Shown here: in pieces, positions 1 through 8,939 of the stretch
How the letters are laid out: each line of letters opens with the position of its first letter
Numbering within the stretch: the first letter of the stretch is position 1
NCBI GenBank assembly: GCA_044371425.1
Contig: JBILTR010000002.1
Coordinates: forward strand, 291,169 to 355,168
Length of the DNA stretch: 64,000 nucleotides
DNA from: JBEISR01 sp044371425
GTDB lineage: Bacteria; Planctomycetota; Planctomycetia; Pirellulales; Pirellulaceae
Reading direction: 5' to 3'
Made by a program: the position numbers and the translations under genes
The notes under the pieces: generated by a model
Databases searched by the model: none
What the model saw: only the letters and a program-made list of their open reading frames with translations
What the model was told of the DNA's origin: nothing

Positions 1-1513
1 TCGGGCCTTCATCATCCAGGACTACGATCGAACCGGTCGCCGTGGCCCATCCGCTGGCGGTGGCGGTGATCACCGCCGTCTGCGCCCGATCGCTCAACAG
101 GTCATCCACTGCCGTGATGGTGAAGGTGACCGAGCTTTGTCCATCGGGAATAGTCACCGAGGCAGGGACGGTAGCCTCGGTGGTGTCGCTGCTAGCAAGC
201 GTCACCACGAGGTCGCCGGTTGGCAGGTTGTTTCGCGAGAGAGTCGCTGTTGCTGTCCCCCCATTTTCGCTCATCGAAGCCCTATCGATCGAAAGCGTGA
301 GACGCGGCGATTCGGGCGTAGCGAAATTCCAATAGAGCGGGTCGGATACCCCTCCAAATGGAACGCCGTTGACCGTTCCAGTCACCAGCAGGTTGTCGAT
401 CGCCCACCACCAATCGTTGCGCCCAGTGACGGTGTAACGGAATACCATGGTGCCTGAATCGGGATTCGATATTGCAGCAAAGGGTGCATTCCCCAAGCCG
501 TCGGTGCTGACACCCGTATTGGTACCCGACACCAACCGCTCATTGATGCTCTTGTTGACAAATCCAGTGGCGGGATTCCCGGCAGTGTTGGTGGTGTTGG
601 ACGGATTGAGCGTCAGCAGATTGCTCCAGTTGGTACCGCCGTCGTAACTGACCTCCAAAGTTCCCACCTGGCTGTCCTCAGGTCGGAAACTGGAATCGAA
701 TTCGAATTTGACCGTGTTGGCAGCCACTCCCGTCAAATCGATCGGCTTGGTCAATAGTTTTGCGTTGAAGTCGGGCTGCGTCCCTGTCGCGTCGTCAAAC
801 TCATCGGCGTCTGCCACAGCGATCACATTGGAACCGAGGGCAAACTGATCGCGCGCCTGATTGTCGGCGTTGAACCAGAACTCCTTTCGGGCGAAGGTCC
901 AGCCATCCCATTCCGGAACCCCTGCAACCTGCCCGGTACCAGGAACCATGGCCGAGTTGTCACGGACAAATCCAAGGGGGGGCACATCGGTCCAGTCGTT
1001 GATCCCGTTACCCGATGTCTCGAAGACCTGCGGCTTTAGCGGCAGAAAATCAAAATCCTGACGCAGCAAAGTGGCTCCCGCTGTCTGCCCCGTCGATGTA
1101 TCGAGGAAGGCCCCCGAATCGACATAGACCGTGTAGGTGTTGTCCAGCTCCAGATCGACGGGCAGATCGATACGCACTTCCGAACCGGTGATCGCGACGT
1201 TGCTGGACCGCACGTCGACCGCAACCCCTAGCGAGTTGAGCGACTGTCGTACGACATAGATGTTTCCCTGCCCCTTGACGACTGGTTCATTGAATTGAAT
1301 CACAAGGTCGGAGTTCAGAGGCACATTGGTTGATCCATCGAGCGGACTGACCGACAGGATGTTCAGCGCCATCAATTCGCGCCGCTCCAATTGTTCAAAT
1401 CGCCTTCGACGTGACTCCAACTGCCGCTTTCGCCACCGACGACCCGATCGCGTAAGCAACTTTACAATCGCACTCGTGATCCCATTCTGATTCCCAGTTG
1501 GCTTCATTTTCAT
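1..1513 (-). CDS. Large secreted surface protein with LEPR-like N-terminus, Ig-like and Calx-beta domains (3' end outside window)
   Basis: The reading frame stays open from an ATG at 1513 to the window edge (about 504 codons), so the C-terminus is missing. The start follows AAAGGA by a short gap. The first 45 residues are Arg/Lys rich and contain FEQLERRELMA, which resembles the LEPR-type N-terminal signal of planctomycete surface proteins. Residues about 48-150 look like a bacterial Ig-like (SbsA/Big_5) domain (SPLDGSTNVPLNSDLVIQFN). A middle region has the repeated Asn, Asp and Gly of a beta-sandwich or lectin-like domain. The last 100 visible residues form a Calx-beta repeat ending in IVVLDDEG. 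The likely role is a calcium-binding, cell-surface or secreted adhesion protein. The function is inferred from domains only. Confidence 0.8.
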   Translation of the reverse strand, partial: MKMKPTGNQNGITSAIVKLLTRSGRRWRKRQLESRRRRFEQLERRELMALNILSVSPLDGSTNVPLNSDLVIQFNEPVVKGQGNIYVVRQSLNSLGVAVDVRSSNVAITGSEVRIDLPVDLELDNTYTVYVDSGAFLDTSTGQTAGATLLRQDFDFLPLKPQVFETSGNGINDWTDVPPLGFVRDNSAMVPGTGQVAGVPEWDGWTFARKEFWFNADNQARDQFALGSNVIAVADADEFDDATGTQPDFNAKLLTKPIDLTGVAANTVKFEFDSSFRPEDSQVGTLEVSYDGGTNWSNLLTLNPSNTTNTAGNPATGFVNKSINERLVSGTNTGVSTDGLGNAPFAAISNPDSGTMVFRYTVTGRNDWWWAIDNLLVTGTVNGVPFGGVSDPLYWNFATPESPRLTLSIDRASMSENGGTATATLSRNNLPTGDLVVTLASSDTTEATVPASVTIPDGQSSVTFTITAVDDLLSDRAQTAVITATASGWATATGSIVVLDDEGP

Positions 1514-1632
1514 GGATCATTCCTTTGCTCGATCACCGCAATTCCAAACAACCCCACACCCACTCGTTGCACATCCCCCAACCGCTAGCACTTCCCATGG
1601 CAATCAACCCATTGGAACCAAACCGCGCGAAA

Positions 1633-1691
1633 GGCCTGTGTGGAAGCGTTGAAGGTGCCATGAAGAGTTGATGGAGAGTTCCACACAGACC
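1633..1691. repeat. Imperfect 13-bp inverted repeat
   Basis: The arms GGCCTGTGTGGAA (1633-1645) and TTCCACACAGACC (1679-1691) match at 12 of 13 positions around a 33-nt loop. The repeat lies between the 3' end of the oxygenase gene and the 5' end of the surface-protein gene, both on the minus strand. It could be a transcript hairpin or a regulator site. No long T-run marks it as a classical terminator on the minus strand. Confidence 0.5.
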
Positions 1692-1781
1692 TTGGAGTCT
1701 TTTTCTTCATGCCTCCTCATGAAGCCACGGATCGACTCGACCTGCGGGCATTGCATGCGGCAACCCCGCTGAGCAGGCAGT

Positions 1782-2465
1782 TTAGGGCGCACCTTCTTTC
1801 AGAAAGCACTGGGCATTGAAGGCGATGACCATGCGGTCGATACCACCCTGGTAAGGGAGCCCAGAGTGAAGCAGGTAGGATGGAAAAATCAGCAAAAGTC
1901 CATCTTCAATCGGAAGATCGAGCGCTGGGACTAGGTATCTGTTCCCAGCGTCGCGATAGCTTCCCCCGCGATCCAGCGGACTGTAGAAGCGACTGCCTCC
2001 ATTGGGAGCCCCTTCCGACCTCTTTCCGGGGCCATCGGATTGGCCGACCTGCAGATAAAAAATACCGCACCAACTGCATCCGTGATGGAGGTGCGCATCG
2101 TGGAAGCCGCCACCGTTAGTGATATGGTACCAGCTGTCCGGAAAATCGATCTCCAGATTCGCCGCGGAAAACGCATGGTCGTTCGCAATAGCAACCGCCG
2201 CAGCGACCGCGGACCGAATGTAGACCACTAGTTCCTGCAGAGCCTCATTCGGATCTTGAAAGAGGTCAAAGTGGCTCTCATAAAGCCCCTGCGAACTTTT
2301 CGCCGTCGTCGCGATACCGCTTTCGACAGGCTCCCTCTGCATCGCTCTTTTCCGCTGCAGCAACTCAATAAGTGCGCCACCTTTCTCTCTCTGCCGCGGC
2401 CAGTGGCTTACAAAAAACATCGTCGACCACGCTTTGATGCCACGAAGAGCCAACTTGGGGTCCAT
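1782..2465 (-). CDS. 2-oxoglutarate/Fe(II)-dependent oxygenase, TIGR02466-like
   Basis: This 227-residue protein matches the putative 2OG-Fe(II) oxygenase family TIGR02466 / 2OG-FeII_Oxy_5. The iron-binding core is recognisable as HDAHLHHGCSWCGIFYLQ (about residues 120-140). The distal part is FPSYLLHSGLPYQGG, followed by the arginine that binds 2-oxoglutarate and VIAFNAQ near the C-terminus. Such enzymes couple oxidation of a substrate to decarboxylation of 2-oxoglutarate; the substrate here is unknown. The ATG at 2465 is preferred because AGGAG lies 8 nt upstream. An in-frame GTG exists further upstream. It is transcribed divergently from a second member of the same family. Confidence 0.8.
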   Translation of the reverse strand: MDPKLALRGIKAWSTMFFVSHWPRQREKGGALIELLQRKRAMQREPVESGIATTAKSSQGLYESHFDLFQDPNEALQELVVYIRSAVAAAVAIANDHAFSAANLEIDFPDSWYHITNGGGFHDAHLHHGCSWCGIFYLQVGQSDGPGKRSEGAPNGGSRFYSPLDRGGSYRDAGNRYLVPALDLPIEDGLLLIFPSYLLHSGLPYQGGIDRMVIAFNAQCFLKEGAP

Positions 2466-2665
2466 AAACCAGCTCCTTTCACTCTCGGTTTGCACGCAAA
2501 CGTCAAGCTAAGGCATGGCGATGGGCTTTTTGCGCTGATTTTGGTTAAGGATTGATTCAGAAACGGTTGCGTTTCAATCAAGGCCGCCCCGATTCGGTGG
2601 CGGGGTGCATAATCGGATCGGTCCTCCACAAATAGAATCGGTGCGTCGCGGGAGATCAGTATTTC

Positions 2666-3334
2666 ATGTCCGATCCATCCACTTCTGGCCATCAGGTCGA
2701 TGCAAAGTGGCGAGACTTCCAGATCCTTCCCACCTTCACAACCCTGGTGGGACGATTCCAGTTGCGACAACCTTGCGGCTGGCTGGAGCCGTTGCTTGCG
2801 ATGGTGTTGGAACGCGAAAAATCAGAGCCATCGATCGACTATGCCAACTGTGGTGGATGGCATTCAGGCGCCAACCTGCTCGACTGGCAAGGTGAACCGA
2901 TCGGGGCGCTGAGGCAAGCGATTGCTGAATGCCTGACAGCGATGGTGCAGGCCACCAGTCAGCTTCCTGAAGCACAGCCCTCTCCCCAAAACGCTAGAGG
3001 AGGCTTTCGAATCAGCGCCTGGGCGAACGTGGCAAGGCAAGGCAACTACCATCGCCTGCACAATCATCCAGGTTCCAGTTGGTCCGGCTGCCTCTACCTG
3101 ACCGGTTCAACGGACCAGTCCCTAGCGGGAGTTCTGGAACTCAACGACCCTCGCCCATTTACCGAAATGGTCTCCATGCCCCATCATCCCTGCGGCCAGC
3201 GATTTCTTGTTCGCCCGCAACCGGGCCTGCTTGTTATCTTCCCGAGCTGGGTTTATCACTTCGTCCATCCCTCCACCAGTTCGGATCCCCGCGTCTCGAT
3301 CGCCTTCAACGCTCAGTGGCTGCCTCAGCCATGA
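2666..3334 (+). CDS. 2-oxoglutarate/Fe(II)-dependent oxygenase, TIGR02466-like
   Basis: This 222-residue second member of the TIGR02466 / 2OG-FeII_Oxy_5 family has clearer family motifs than its divergent neighbour: ANVARQGNYHRLHNHPGSSW, then SGCLYLTG, FPSWVYHFVHP and RVSIAFNAQW. The H-x-H pair, the distal histidine and the 2-oxoglutarate-binding arginine are all present. Its stop codon overlaps the start of the sulfotransferase gene (ATGA), so the two proteins are probably made together. The pairing suggests a two-step modification, hydroxylation then sulfation, of a small molecule or peptide. That is inference, and the substrate is unknown. Confidence 0.82.
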   Translation: MSDPSTSGHQVDAKWRDFQILPTFTTLVGRFQLRQPCGWLEPLLAMVLEREKSEPSIDYANCGGWHSGANLLDWQGEPIGALRQAIAECLTAMVQATSQLPEAQPSPQNARGGFRISAWANVARQGNYHRLHNHPGSSWSGCLYLTGSTDQSLAGVLELNDPRPFTEMVSMPHHPCGQRFLVRPQPGLLVIFPSWVYHFVHPSTSSDPRVSIAFNAQWLPQP

Positions 3335-4413
3335 TCCCCACATCGGAACAAAAGCAGCGACTGTCCCAGGTTCTAGTCGAATCGCCTCTTTGGCTTCCAA
3401 TCCATTGGCGCGATGCTCCATGCCGACTCGTGTGTGCACAGCTGACCCACATCCAGTATCAGCAAGCCAGCTTCCTCGACCATCGTGCAGGCATCCATGG
3501 AGTCCCCCAAGCGGAATTGCAGTGGGATTGGGTCGCCCAAGCTGTCGATTCCTTACCATTCGACTGCCATTTCCTGTTCCATATCTCTCATGCGGGGTCC
3601 ACCCTGCTGGCTCGCCTGCTAGGTACCCACCCCAACATCCTGTCGGTTCGGGAGCCGATCATTCTGCGGCAGTGTGTCGAGCATGCCCCACCACAACGAA
3701 CTCAAAGCACCATCCGATTGCTTTGCCGCACCTTCCTGCCCCATCAAAAAGTACTCCTGAAACCGACCAGCGTCGTCAATGAAATCGCGGCAACGCTGAT
3801 GCAGTACAGCCAGGACTCGCGCGCTGTCCTGCTATGGACGCGACCGGAAGTCTTCATTCCCAATCTGCTGGAAGGATCACCGGGGGACCTCGATCGTTTC
3901 ACACAAAGTCGCCATCGTAGACTGATGGACTTGCTCCCATCTTTCTCGTTTGACCCCAAACTAGCAGGATGCCTTGCCGATCTTTCGCCAGGTCAAACTG
4001 CTGCAATGAACTGGCTTTGTGAATGGCTGAGCCTCTATCAACTGCACTCGTCGCTGCCAACAAGATGCCTCCTCGTCGACTTCGACGACTTGCTGGACCG
4101 ATGGGATGAAGGACTTGCAGAGATCGCTCATTGGGTTGGCCTGCAAGACGGAATCGCACAAATCGATTCCTCCGCATTTATGAGTCGATACTCAAAAGAG
4201 CCGTCGCTGGCATTCAGTCCGATGAAAAGAAGGGAGTTGACCAAGCAGGCCCAACTGTCCCATGCCGTAGAAACCAACAAGGCATTCGAGTGGCTGCTCC
4301 GATTTCGCGACTCGCGACTGCCTCTTTTGGATTCGATACTTGCTTCATGCAGGCAGACCGGTCGTTCAAATCACTCAGGTACCAGCGACCGGAAGATCGG
4401 AAGAGAGTCATGA
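3331..4413 (+). CDS. Sulfotransferase-like P-loop protein
   Basis: This 360-residue protein begins at an ATG overlapping the oxygenase stop codon by 4 nt. The motif HISHAGSTLLARLLGTHP (about residues 84-101) is the 5'-phosphosulfate-binding loop found in planctomycete and proteobacterial sulfotransferase-family proteins. It is followed by SVREP, typical of the second strand of the fold. No signal peptide is visible, so it should act in the cytoplasm with PAPS as sulfate donor. The frame stays open upstream to 3079, but that part lies inside the oxygenase gene. The 3' end overlaps the convergent phosphatase-like gene by 43 bp. Confidence 0.75.
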   Translation: MIPTSEQKQRLSQVLVESPLWLPIHWRDAPCRLVCAQLTHIQYQQASFLDHRAGIHGVPQAELQWDWVAQAVDSLPFDCHFLFHISHAGSTLLARLLGTHPNILSVREPIILRQCVEHAPPQRTQSTIRLLCRTFLPHQKVLLKPTSVVNEIAATLMQYSQDSRAVLLWTRPEVFIPNLLEGSPGDLDRFTQSRHRRLMDLLPSFSFDPKLAGCLADLSPGQTAAMNWLCEWLSLYQLHSSLPTRCLLVDFDDLLDRWDEGLAEIAHWVGLQDGIAQIDSSAFMSRYSKEPSLAFSPMKRRELTKQAQLSHAVETNKAFEWLLRFRDSRLPLLDSILASCRQTGRSNHSGTSDRKIGRES

Positions 4414-5534
4414 ATCCCCGCGTGGCTGCTTTGAAAATCCTCGCCTAGGGCCTTAGCCAACGTCGCGGCAACCTGAGCCTGCTGAAATCTCCCACCCTGA
4501 TCGACCCCCTTCAACTCGACCCCTGCCCCAAAAGCAGCAATCCAGATTCGCTCGGAACCTGGTAGCGTCGCGCCGTGATTCTTCCAACCCTCCCGTCCAT
4601 CTCCACGACCATGATCGGTCGTCACCATAAAAAGTGTCTTTCCTGTATAAGAGTCGATCGACTGTGTCGCCTGCCAAAGACGACGGATCATCTCATCGTT
4701 CTGCGTCGCGGTGAGCAGATAACGGTCGTATCGACCGCCGTGCGCCCAATCGTCGGTCTCGCCAAGGGAGACAAACAAAACCCGAGGCTGGCTGCGTTTC
4801 AAACTGTCCAGAGCGGCTAAGTAGGTTAATGAGTCATAGCGAACGCCGTCCCACTCCCGAAAAAGAAGCTCCTGAACCGCATTGATGGCCTGCTGTGTCT
4901 CCGAGATCGAACCTTCGAATTTCTGCCACCCTGCATTGACAGGAATACCGCTTCGCGGCGCATTCAAGATAAAGGGAAATACATCCCACGAACCATATGC
5001 CTCGATCCGCCCCTGGTACTTCGGCAGCCGGTGCAGCCACTCCAGAACGGTTTCGTTCCCGTTGTATTTTTTGTCGTTCGAGTCAATCTTCGGATCGGCT
5101 CTCCCGGTGAGTATCTCATTGTATCCCGGGTAGGAAAAGTATTTCCCATTGGTCACTTCGACTACGCTGTCATTCTCCAAGTCGCCGGCAATCCAGCCTT
5201 TCTCTGCCACCATCTGCCACAAAAACGGTAGCAGTCGCTTGCGCCGTTCCTCTCGATTCTCGCGCCAATATGCCTCCCGACACTGCTCAGGATTTTTCAC
5301 TCCGTTGTCGGCAGCGATCAACCTCTGATCTGCTCCCGAAAAAACTTCCTCAGGACGCAAACCATCCAGGGTGATTAGCACCACCGCATCCGCCACCCCT
5401 TCCTGAGGCATGAAAAAACCAAAGGCGCCACTCGTTGCTGCAACCCACAGAATAAACAAGATGGCTGCACCATAGAGCGACTCAGCCAGCAAGCCCAATA
5501 GCATGAACGCTACCTTCCGTCGGTCCCCTTGCAT
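4371..5534 (-). CDS. Alkaline-phosphatase-superfamily metalloenzyme, membrane anchored
   Basis: This 387-residue protein has one N-terminal hydrophobic segment (about residues 10-42), so the catalytic part is probably exported and anchored. Superfamily signs are VLITLDGLRPEEVFSG (first metal-site region, about 52-67), SYPGYNEILTGR (nucleophile region), LGETDDWAHGGRYD (metal ligands) and MVTTDHGRGDG followed by WKNHG. These fit a phosphatase, phosphodiesterase or sulfatase-like hydrolase, but the substrate cannot be read from the sequence. It starts 3 bp after the stop of the upstream metallophosphoesterase gene, so the two form an operon, perhaps for extracellular phosphate scavenging. Confidence 0.75.
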   Translation of the reverse strand: MQGDRRKVAFMLLGLLAESLYGAAILFILWVAATSGAFGFFMPQEGVADAVVLITLDGLRPEEVFSGADQRLIAADNGVKNPEQCREAYWRENREERRKRLLPFLWQMVAEKGWIAGDLENDSVVEVTNGKYFSYPGYNEILTGRADPKIDSNDKKYNGNETVLEWLHRLPKYQGRIEAYGSWDVFPFILNAPRSGIPVNAGWQKFEGSISETQQAINAVQELLFREWDGVRYDSLTYLAALDSLKRSQPRVLFVSLGETDDWAHGGRYDRYLLTATQNDEMIRRLWQATQSIDSYTGKTLFMVTTDHGRGDGREGWKNHGATLPGSERIWIAAFGAGVELKGVDQGGRFQQAQVAATLAKALGEDFQSSHAGIHDSLPIFRSLVPE

Positions 5535-5537
5535 GGC

Positions 5538-7439
5538 TTACTCCGGCTTCTTGCGCCATTCGATTTGGTCAAAGAGCTGGCCCTCCAGATCGTAGGCCTT
5601 CAGCTCCAGAATGTTTCCGTGAATCGCCACATAAACAAAGTGATGCCCGCGTTTGACATTGTTTTGAAATGGTGGCCGAATCGGCCCCGCTTGCTCCAGC
5701 CCACCGCCACCACCGCCAGTGATCATGTAAACCGTACCCCGAGTCTGGTCCGGCTTCCCCGCAAACACGGGCCACGTCCGTTCGTACGAATGAATGTGCC
5801 CAGTCCAAACCACGTCGACGCCATAACGATCGAACAGTTCGGCCATGAGACGAGCCTTCTGGTCTCCCCAGGTACTCTTCCCCTTCCAAAGATTTCCGTA
5901 GTCATCTTCGTCGGAAGAGTAGGGCGGATGGTGGAAGCTAACAAACTTCCAAACAATCGATCGATCGCCCGACTGCCGCTCAGCTTCCAGTCGCTTCAGT
6001 TGATCTTCCAGCCACAAATACTGCTCGCTTTGAGGATCCATTTTCTTATTGGAATCCAGCATGAAGAAACGAGCGTTTCCGTAATCGAAGGTGTAGTAGT
6101 ATTCGGGTTCGGGCAGATCCATGTATCGATAGTAATGATCTGCATTCCGTTCGTGATTCCCAAGCACTGGATAGAAAGGAACTCGACTGATCAGCGGACT
6201 GAGACTTTCAAAGAATTCCTTCACCCATTGTTCTTTGCGAAGACCATCGTCCACCAAGTCCCCTGGCACGATCATGAAGTTGGGCCGCAGACCCCAGGCA
6301 TGTTGTGCCAGCTTGCCATTGACTTTGGGGTTTCCCTGTGTATCTGCGATAACCGCAAATGCAAACGGTGTCTCGGCAAGCGAAGCGGTCTGAAAGGATC
6401 GAATCGACGAAGCAACCTCCTGCCCAGTCGCCCGATCTTTCCCGATGACGCGGTAATAATACCCCATCTCCGGCTTCAATCGCTCCAACCTTGCTGTGTG
6501 AATCAGCCCATCACTGCTGCTAGCAAGCGTTTCGCTACCAAAATCAGTTGTCTCTCCATAGACAACGCGCACGTCCGATACCGCTACTGACTCGCAGACT
6601 ACGCTGATGCGGTCCTTGGTAGCGTACTGCAGAAAGGGCTCAATCACGAAAGCACTGCTCGAGTTCGAACGGACTTCCGCAGGCAGTTCCGTCCATTCTC
6701 TGTGGTGCCCAAACTCATGCTCCACCCAGGCGGGCTTCGCCGCCAAATCGTAGACATGAGCCGCACCTAGCCGCCCAACCATCGGAAAAACTTCATTGCT
6801 GTCGCGATAGGCACCCACAACCACTTGCCCTCGATCAGGATAGAGGATCCTCCCACCCTGAACATTCGATCGCCCTTCCAACTTCCCATTCACCCAAATC
6901 TGCTGCTCATTGCCGTCGTAGACACCCACCACGTGATACCAACGCCCTGGTTCCACCGAAGAGGCGGCGGATAAATAGGTCATCGTTCCATCCCCATCAT
7001 CCGCCTTCTCCGTCGATATCCCAAAAGTGAAGCTTTGGCGGTTGTATCCCAACACCCAGCCTTTCTCCAGCGAGCCGGTATCCTCAAAGGCTGACACAAT
7101 CCCGCCATCAGCACGCAGCTCATCCAGGCTCACCCAGGCGGTAACCGTCAGGGCGTCGACCGGCAGCCACTGAAGATGTTCCGGCCAAGTCCCCTCCGCC
7201 ACAAACCCCTCAAAGTCCGAATCGGTTCGAAGGCAACTGAGCACGCCACTGTTTTGAGCCAGTGGCGCGATGTTCGCTCTCAGATCGGGCCCCGCCTGCG
7301 ATTTCAGCCGTACTCCCTCCAGATATTTCGGCTTGCACAGCCAGTGCGCTCGAGGTTCGGGGCCCTCATGAGCGGTCGCGACGGCAGCCAAAATCAACAA
7401 GATCCAATAGCTGCCACCCCAGCGAAATCCCATCCACAT
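5538..7439 (-). CDS. Secreted metallophosphoesterase with LamG and purple-acid-phosphatase Fn3-like domains
   Basis: This 633-residue protein is exported: a hydrophobic signal lies at about residues 8-24, ending near AVATA. GGGAGG 7 nt upstream supports the ATG at 7439 over an upstream in-frame start. Residues about 80-230 form a LamG/concanavalin-like domain (WYHVVGVYDG, IWVNGKLEG). About 270-350 is the Fn3-like N-terminal domain of purple acid phosphatases. The calcineurin-like catalytic domain follows with AVIADTQGN, VPGDLVDDG, VLGNHERN, FHHPPYS and TGHIHSYERT, so all five metal-binding blocks are present. It probably hydrolyses phosphate esters outside the cytoplasm. It is the first gene of an operon with the alkaline-phosphatase-superfamily gene. 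Confidence 0.87.
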   Translation of the reverse strand: MWMGFRWGGSYWILLILAAVATAHEGPEPRAHWLCKPKYLEGVRLKSQAGPDLRANIAPLAQNSGVLSCLRTDSDFEGFVAEGTWPEHLQWLPVDALTVTAWVSLDELRADGGIVSAFEDTGSLEKGWVLGYNRQSFTFGISTEKADDGDGTMTYLSAASSVEPGRWYHVVGVYDGNEQQIWVNGKLEGRSNVQGGRILYPDRGQVVVGAYRDSNEVFPMVGRLGAAHVYDLAAKPAWVEHEFGHHREWTELPAEVRSNSSSAFVIEPFLQYATKDRISVVCESVAVSDVRVVYGETTDFGSETLASSSDGLIHTARLERLKPEMGYYYRVIGKDRATGQEVASSIRSFQTASLAETPFAFAVIADTQGNPKVNGKLAQHAWGLRPNFMIVPGDLVDDGLRKEQWVKEFFESLSPLISRVPFYPVLGNHERNADHYYRYMDLPEPEYYYTFDYGNARFFMLDSNKKMDPQSEQYLWLEDQLKRLEAERQSGDRSIVWKFVSFHHPPYSSDEDDYGNLWKGKSTWGDQKARLMAELFDRYGVDVVWTGHIHSYERTWPVFAGKPDQTRGTVYMITGGGGGGLEQAGPIRPPFQNNVKRGHHFVYVAIHGNILELKAYDLEGQLFDQIEWRKKPE

Positions 7440-7838
7440 CGCGGACCTCCCATCGGCAATAAGCTCAACTACCTCAGAAGACGCATGCCCCCCATTGCTC
7501 ACACGATCCTTGCCGCAGCAAAAAGAGGTCTATCCGGGACTCCTTTGGCTGGCAATCACTTCACCGCGGCCCCAAATCGGCCTCATGGAAGGTCAACGCA
7601 AGGAGCTCGGCATACGCACAAGCCACCTCCACCTCGCAGCGGAAGTGAGCCAGCCCTGCAGTGTGCGTCGGCTGGTACACAACACCTGTCGGCATGCGCC
7701 GTTCCGGCAAAGTTGGGTGGTGATTCCGCCTATGCCAATGCTTGATCGCAGTGAACAGAAATCGACCCACTGACCCACAGTTTGGTCGGATCGACTCCAA
7801 ACGTGCAACACACCTAACCTTAGTTTGAGCCAAAGGGT
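7440..7838. other. Intergenic region, no gene recognised
   Basis: These 399 bp lie between two minus-strand genes. Short open frames on both strands have no recognisable motif or ribosome-binding site. The part nearest 7440 holds the GGGAGG ribosome-binding site and presumably the promoter of the phosphoesterase operon. Confidence 0.6.
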
Positions 7839-8939
7839 TTACTGTTCCTCGGAGGCACCGGACTCTCCTTCATTCCGCGTCCCCAGGGCACTGTAGAGAG
7901 CCGGCTGGATGGTCTGCGCGATAAAACGAACCGAGCCGTCCGCGAATCCGAAGTTGGCTCCCCCCGTATGCTTGCTTCCAAAGCTCAATTCGTAGGCTGC
8001 AAAAGCTGCTGTGCCGGGAGCTACCCTGGGGAGATTCATCGGCACACCCGTTGACCCCAAAAACTCCGACATGTCCCCCTGGTTGTTGGTGTCGGCATCG
8101 TCGCCACCGAACGCCCAATGGTCCTTCCTCCCTTGATTGCTGGCGTTGTTCTCACGGATCACACCCATCTCCGGAACCGCACGCAAATCCCCTTCTGCTT
8201 CACCAAAAGCGATGGTGTTGGAGGTCCCATCGGTCACACTGGCCATATCGCTACCCCGCAACCCGTACGAATTGCCATTGTAAGCAATGCGTTGGTGAGG
8301 TTGCTTATTGATAAAGACCCCGTCCAGGTCGCTGATCACTTCCGTCCAACCTCTTGTTCCCCAGGGGGTGTCGGCCAGCTGTCGCCGGCGGTCATTGACG
8401 ATCTTGCCTGAGACGCAGCCAAGATAATTGGTCGGTGCGCGCCGCTGGACGATCCAGTTGTCACCCGAAATGTCCGCTACCGCCTCTGGAAATGTCGACG
8501 ATGGACATCGAAACACACTCAAACGTTGCTCGCAAACATATATGTTCTTGAAAAAACGGTTGTAAGCCCGGTTGTTCAGTGCCGCTTCCCCAGTGATGCC
8601 GGGAAGAGGAAATGCCCATTGAAAGTTCCCAAAGCTATCCTCCTGGAAAGTCAGGATGTTGTAGGCAGAAGTCTGCTCGAGAAACGGCAAAAGCAGTGCG
8701 TGCCACGAGGTCCCGACTTCGAACTCGACCGCCATCGGAAACCCTTTGTATGTCCCATGGAAATTCTGCAGTGCAAGCCCCAACTGCTTGATATTGTTTT
8801 GACAGCTCATCCTCCGCGCCGCCTCGCGAGCCGCCTGAACTGCAGGCAATAATAGGCCAACCAGGATGCCGATAATCGCGATCACAACCAGCAGTTCCAC
8901 CAGCGTAAATCCACGCCGAGACATGACATCCTTATTCAT
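7839..8939 (-). CDS. DUF1559 prepilin-like protein
   Basis: This 366-residue protein starts with a type IV prepilin-like leader: basic residues, RRGFTLVELLVVIAIIGIL (about 8-26), then LLPAVQAAREAARR, as in type II secretion pseudopilins. The rest is the DUF1559 domain that is greatly expanded in planctomycetes and ends with the usual HTGGANFGFADGSVRFI. It is thought to be an exported, prepilin-peptidase-processed surface or periplasmic protein of unknown role. The ATG at 8939 is chosen because it places the cleavage site at residues 9-10. It overlaps the end of the upstream lipoprotein gene by 8 bp, a common planctomycete gene pair. Confidence 0.9.
   Translation of the reverse strand: MNKDVMSRRGFTLVELLVVIAIIGILVGLLLPAVQAAREAARRMSCQNNIKQLGLALQNFHGTYKGFPMAVEFEVGTSWHALLLPFLEQTSAYNILTFQEDSFGNFQWAFPLPGITGEAALNNRAYNRFFKNIYVCEQRLSVFRCPSSTFPEAVADISGDNWIVQRRAPTNYLGCVSGKIVNDRRRQLADTPWGTRGWTEVISDLDGVFINKQPHQRIAYNGNSYGLRGSDMASVTDGTSNTIAFGEAEGDLRAVPEMGVIRENNASNQGRKDHWAFGGDDADTNNQGDMSEFLGSTGVPMNLPRVAPGTAAFAAYELSFGSKHTGGANFGFADGSVRFIAQTIQPALYSALGTRNEGESGASEEQ

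Noticed and set aside
3079..3330. In-frame upstream extension of the sulfotransferase gene
   Set aside because: The extra residues fall within the oxygenase coding sequence in another frame and are Pro/Ser rich. The ATG overlapping the oxygenase stop is the better start.
5529..6590. Plus-strand open frame of 353 codons
   Set aside because: It lies entirely antisense to the metallophosphoesterase gene, whose five metal-binding blocks are intact, and its translation has no motif.
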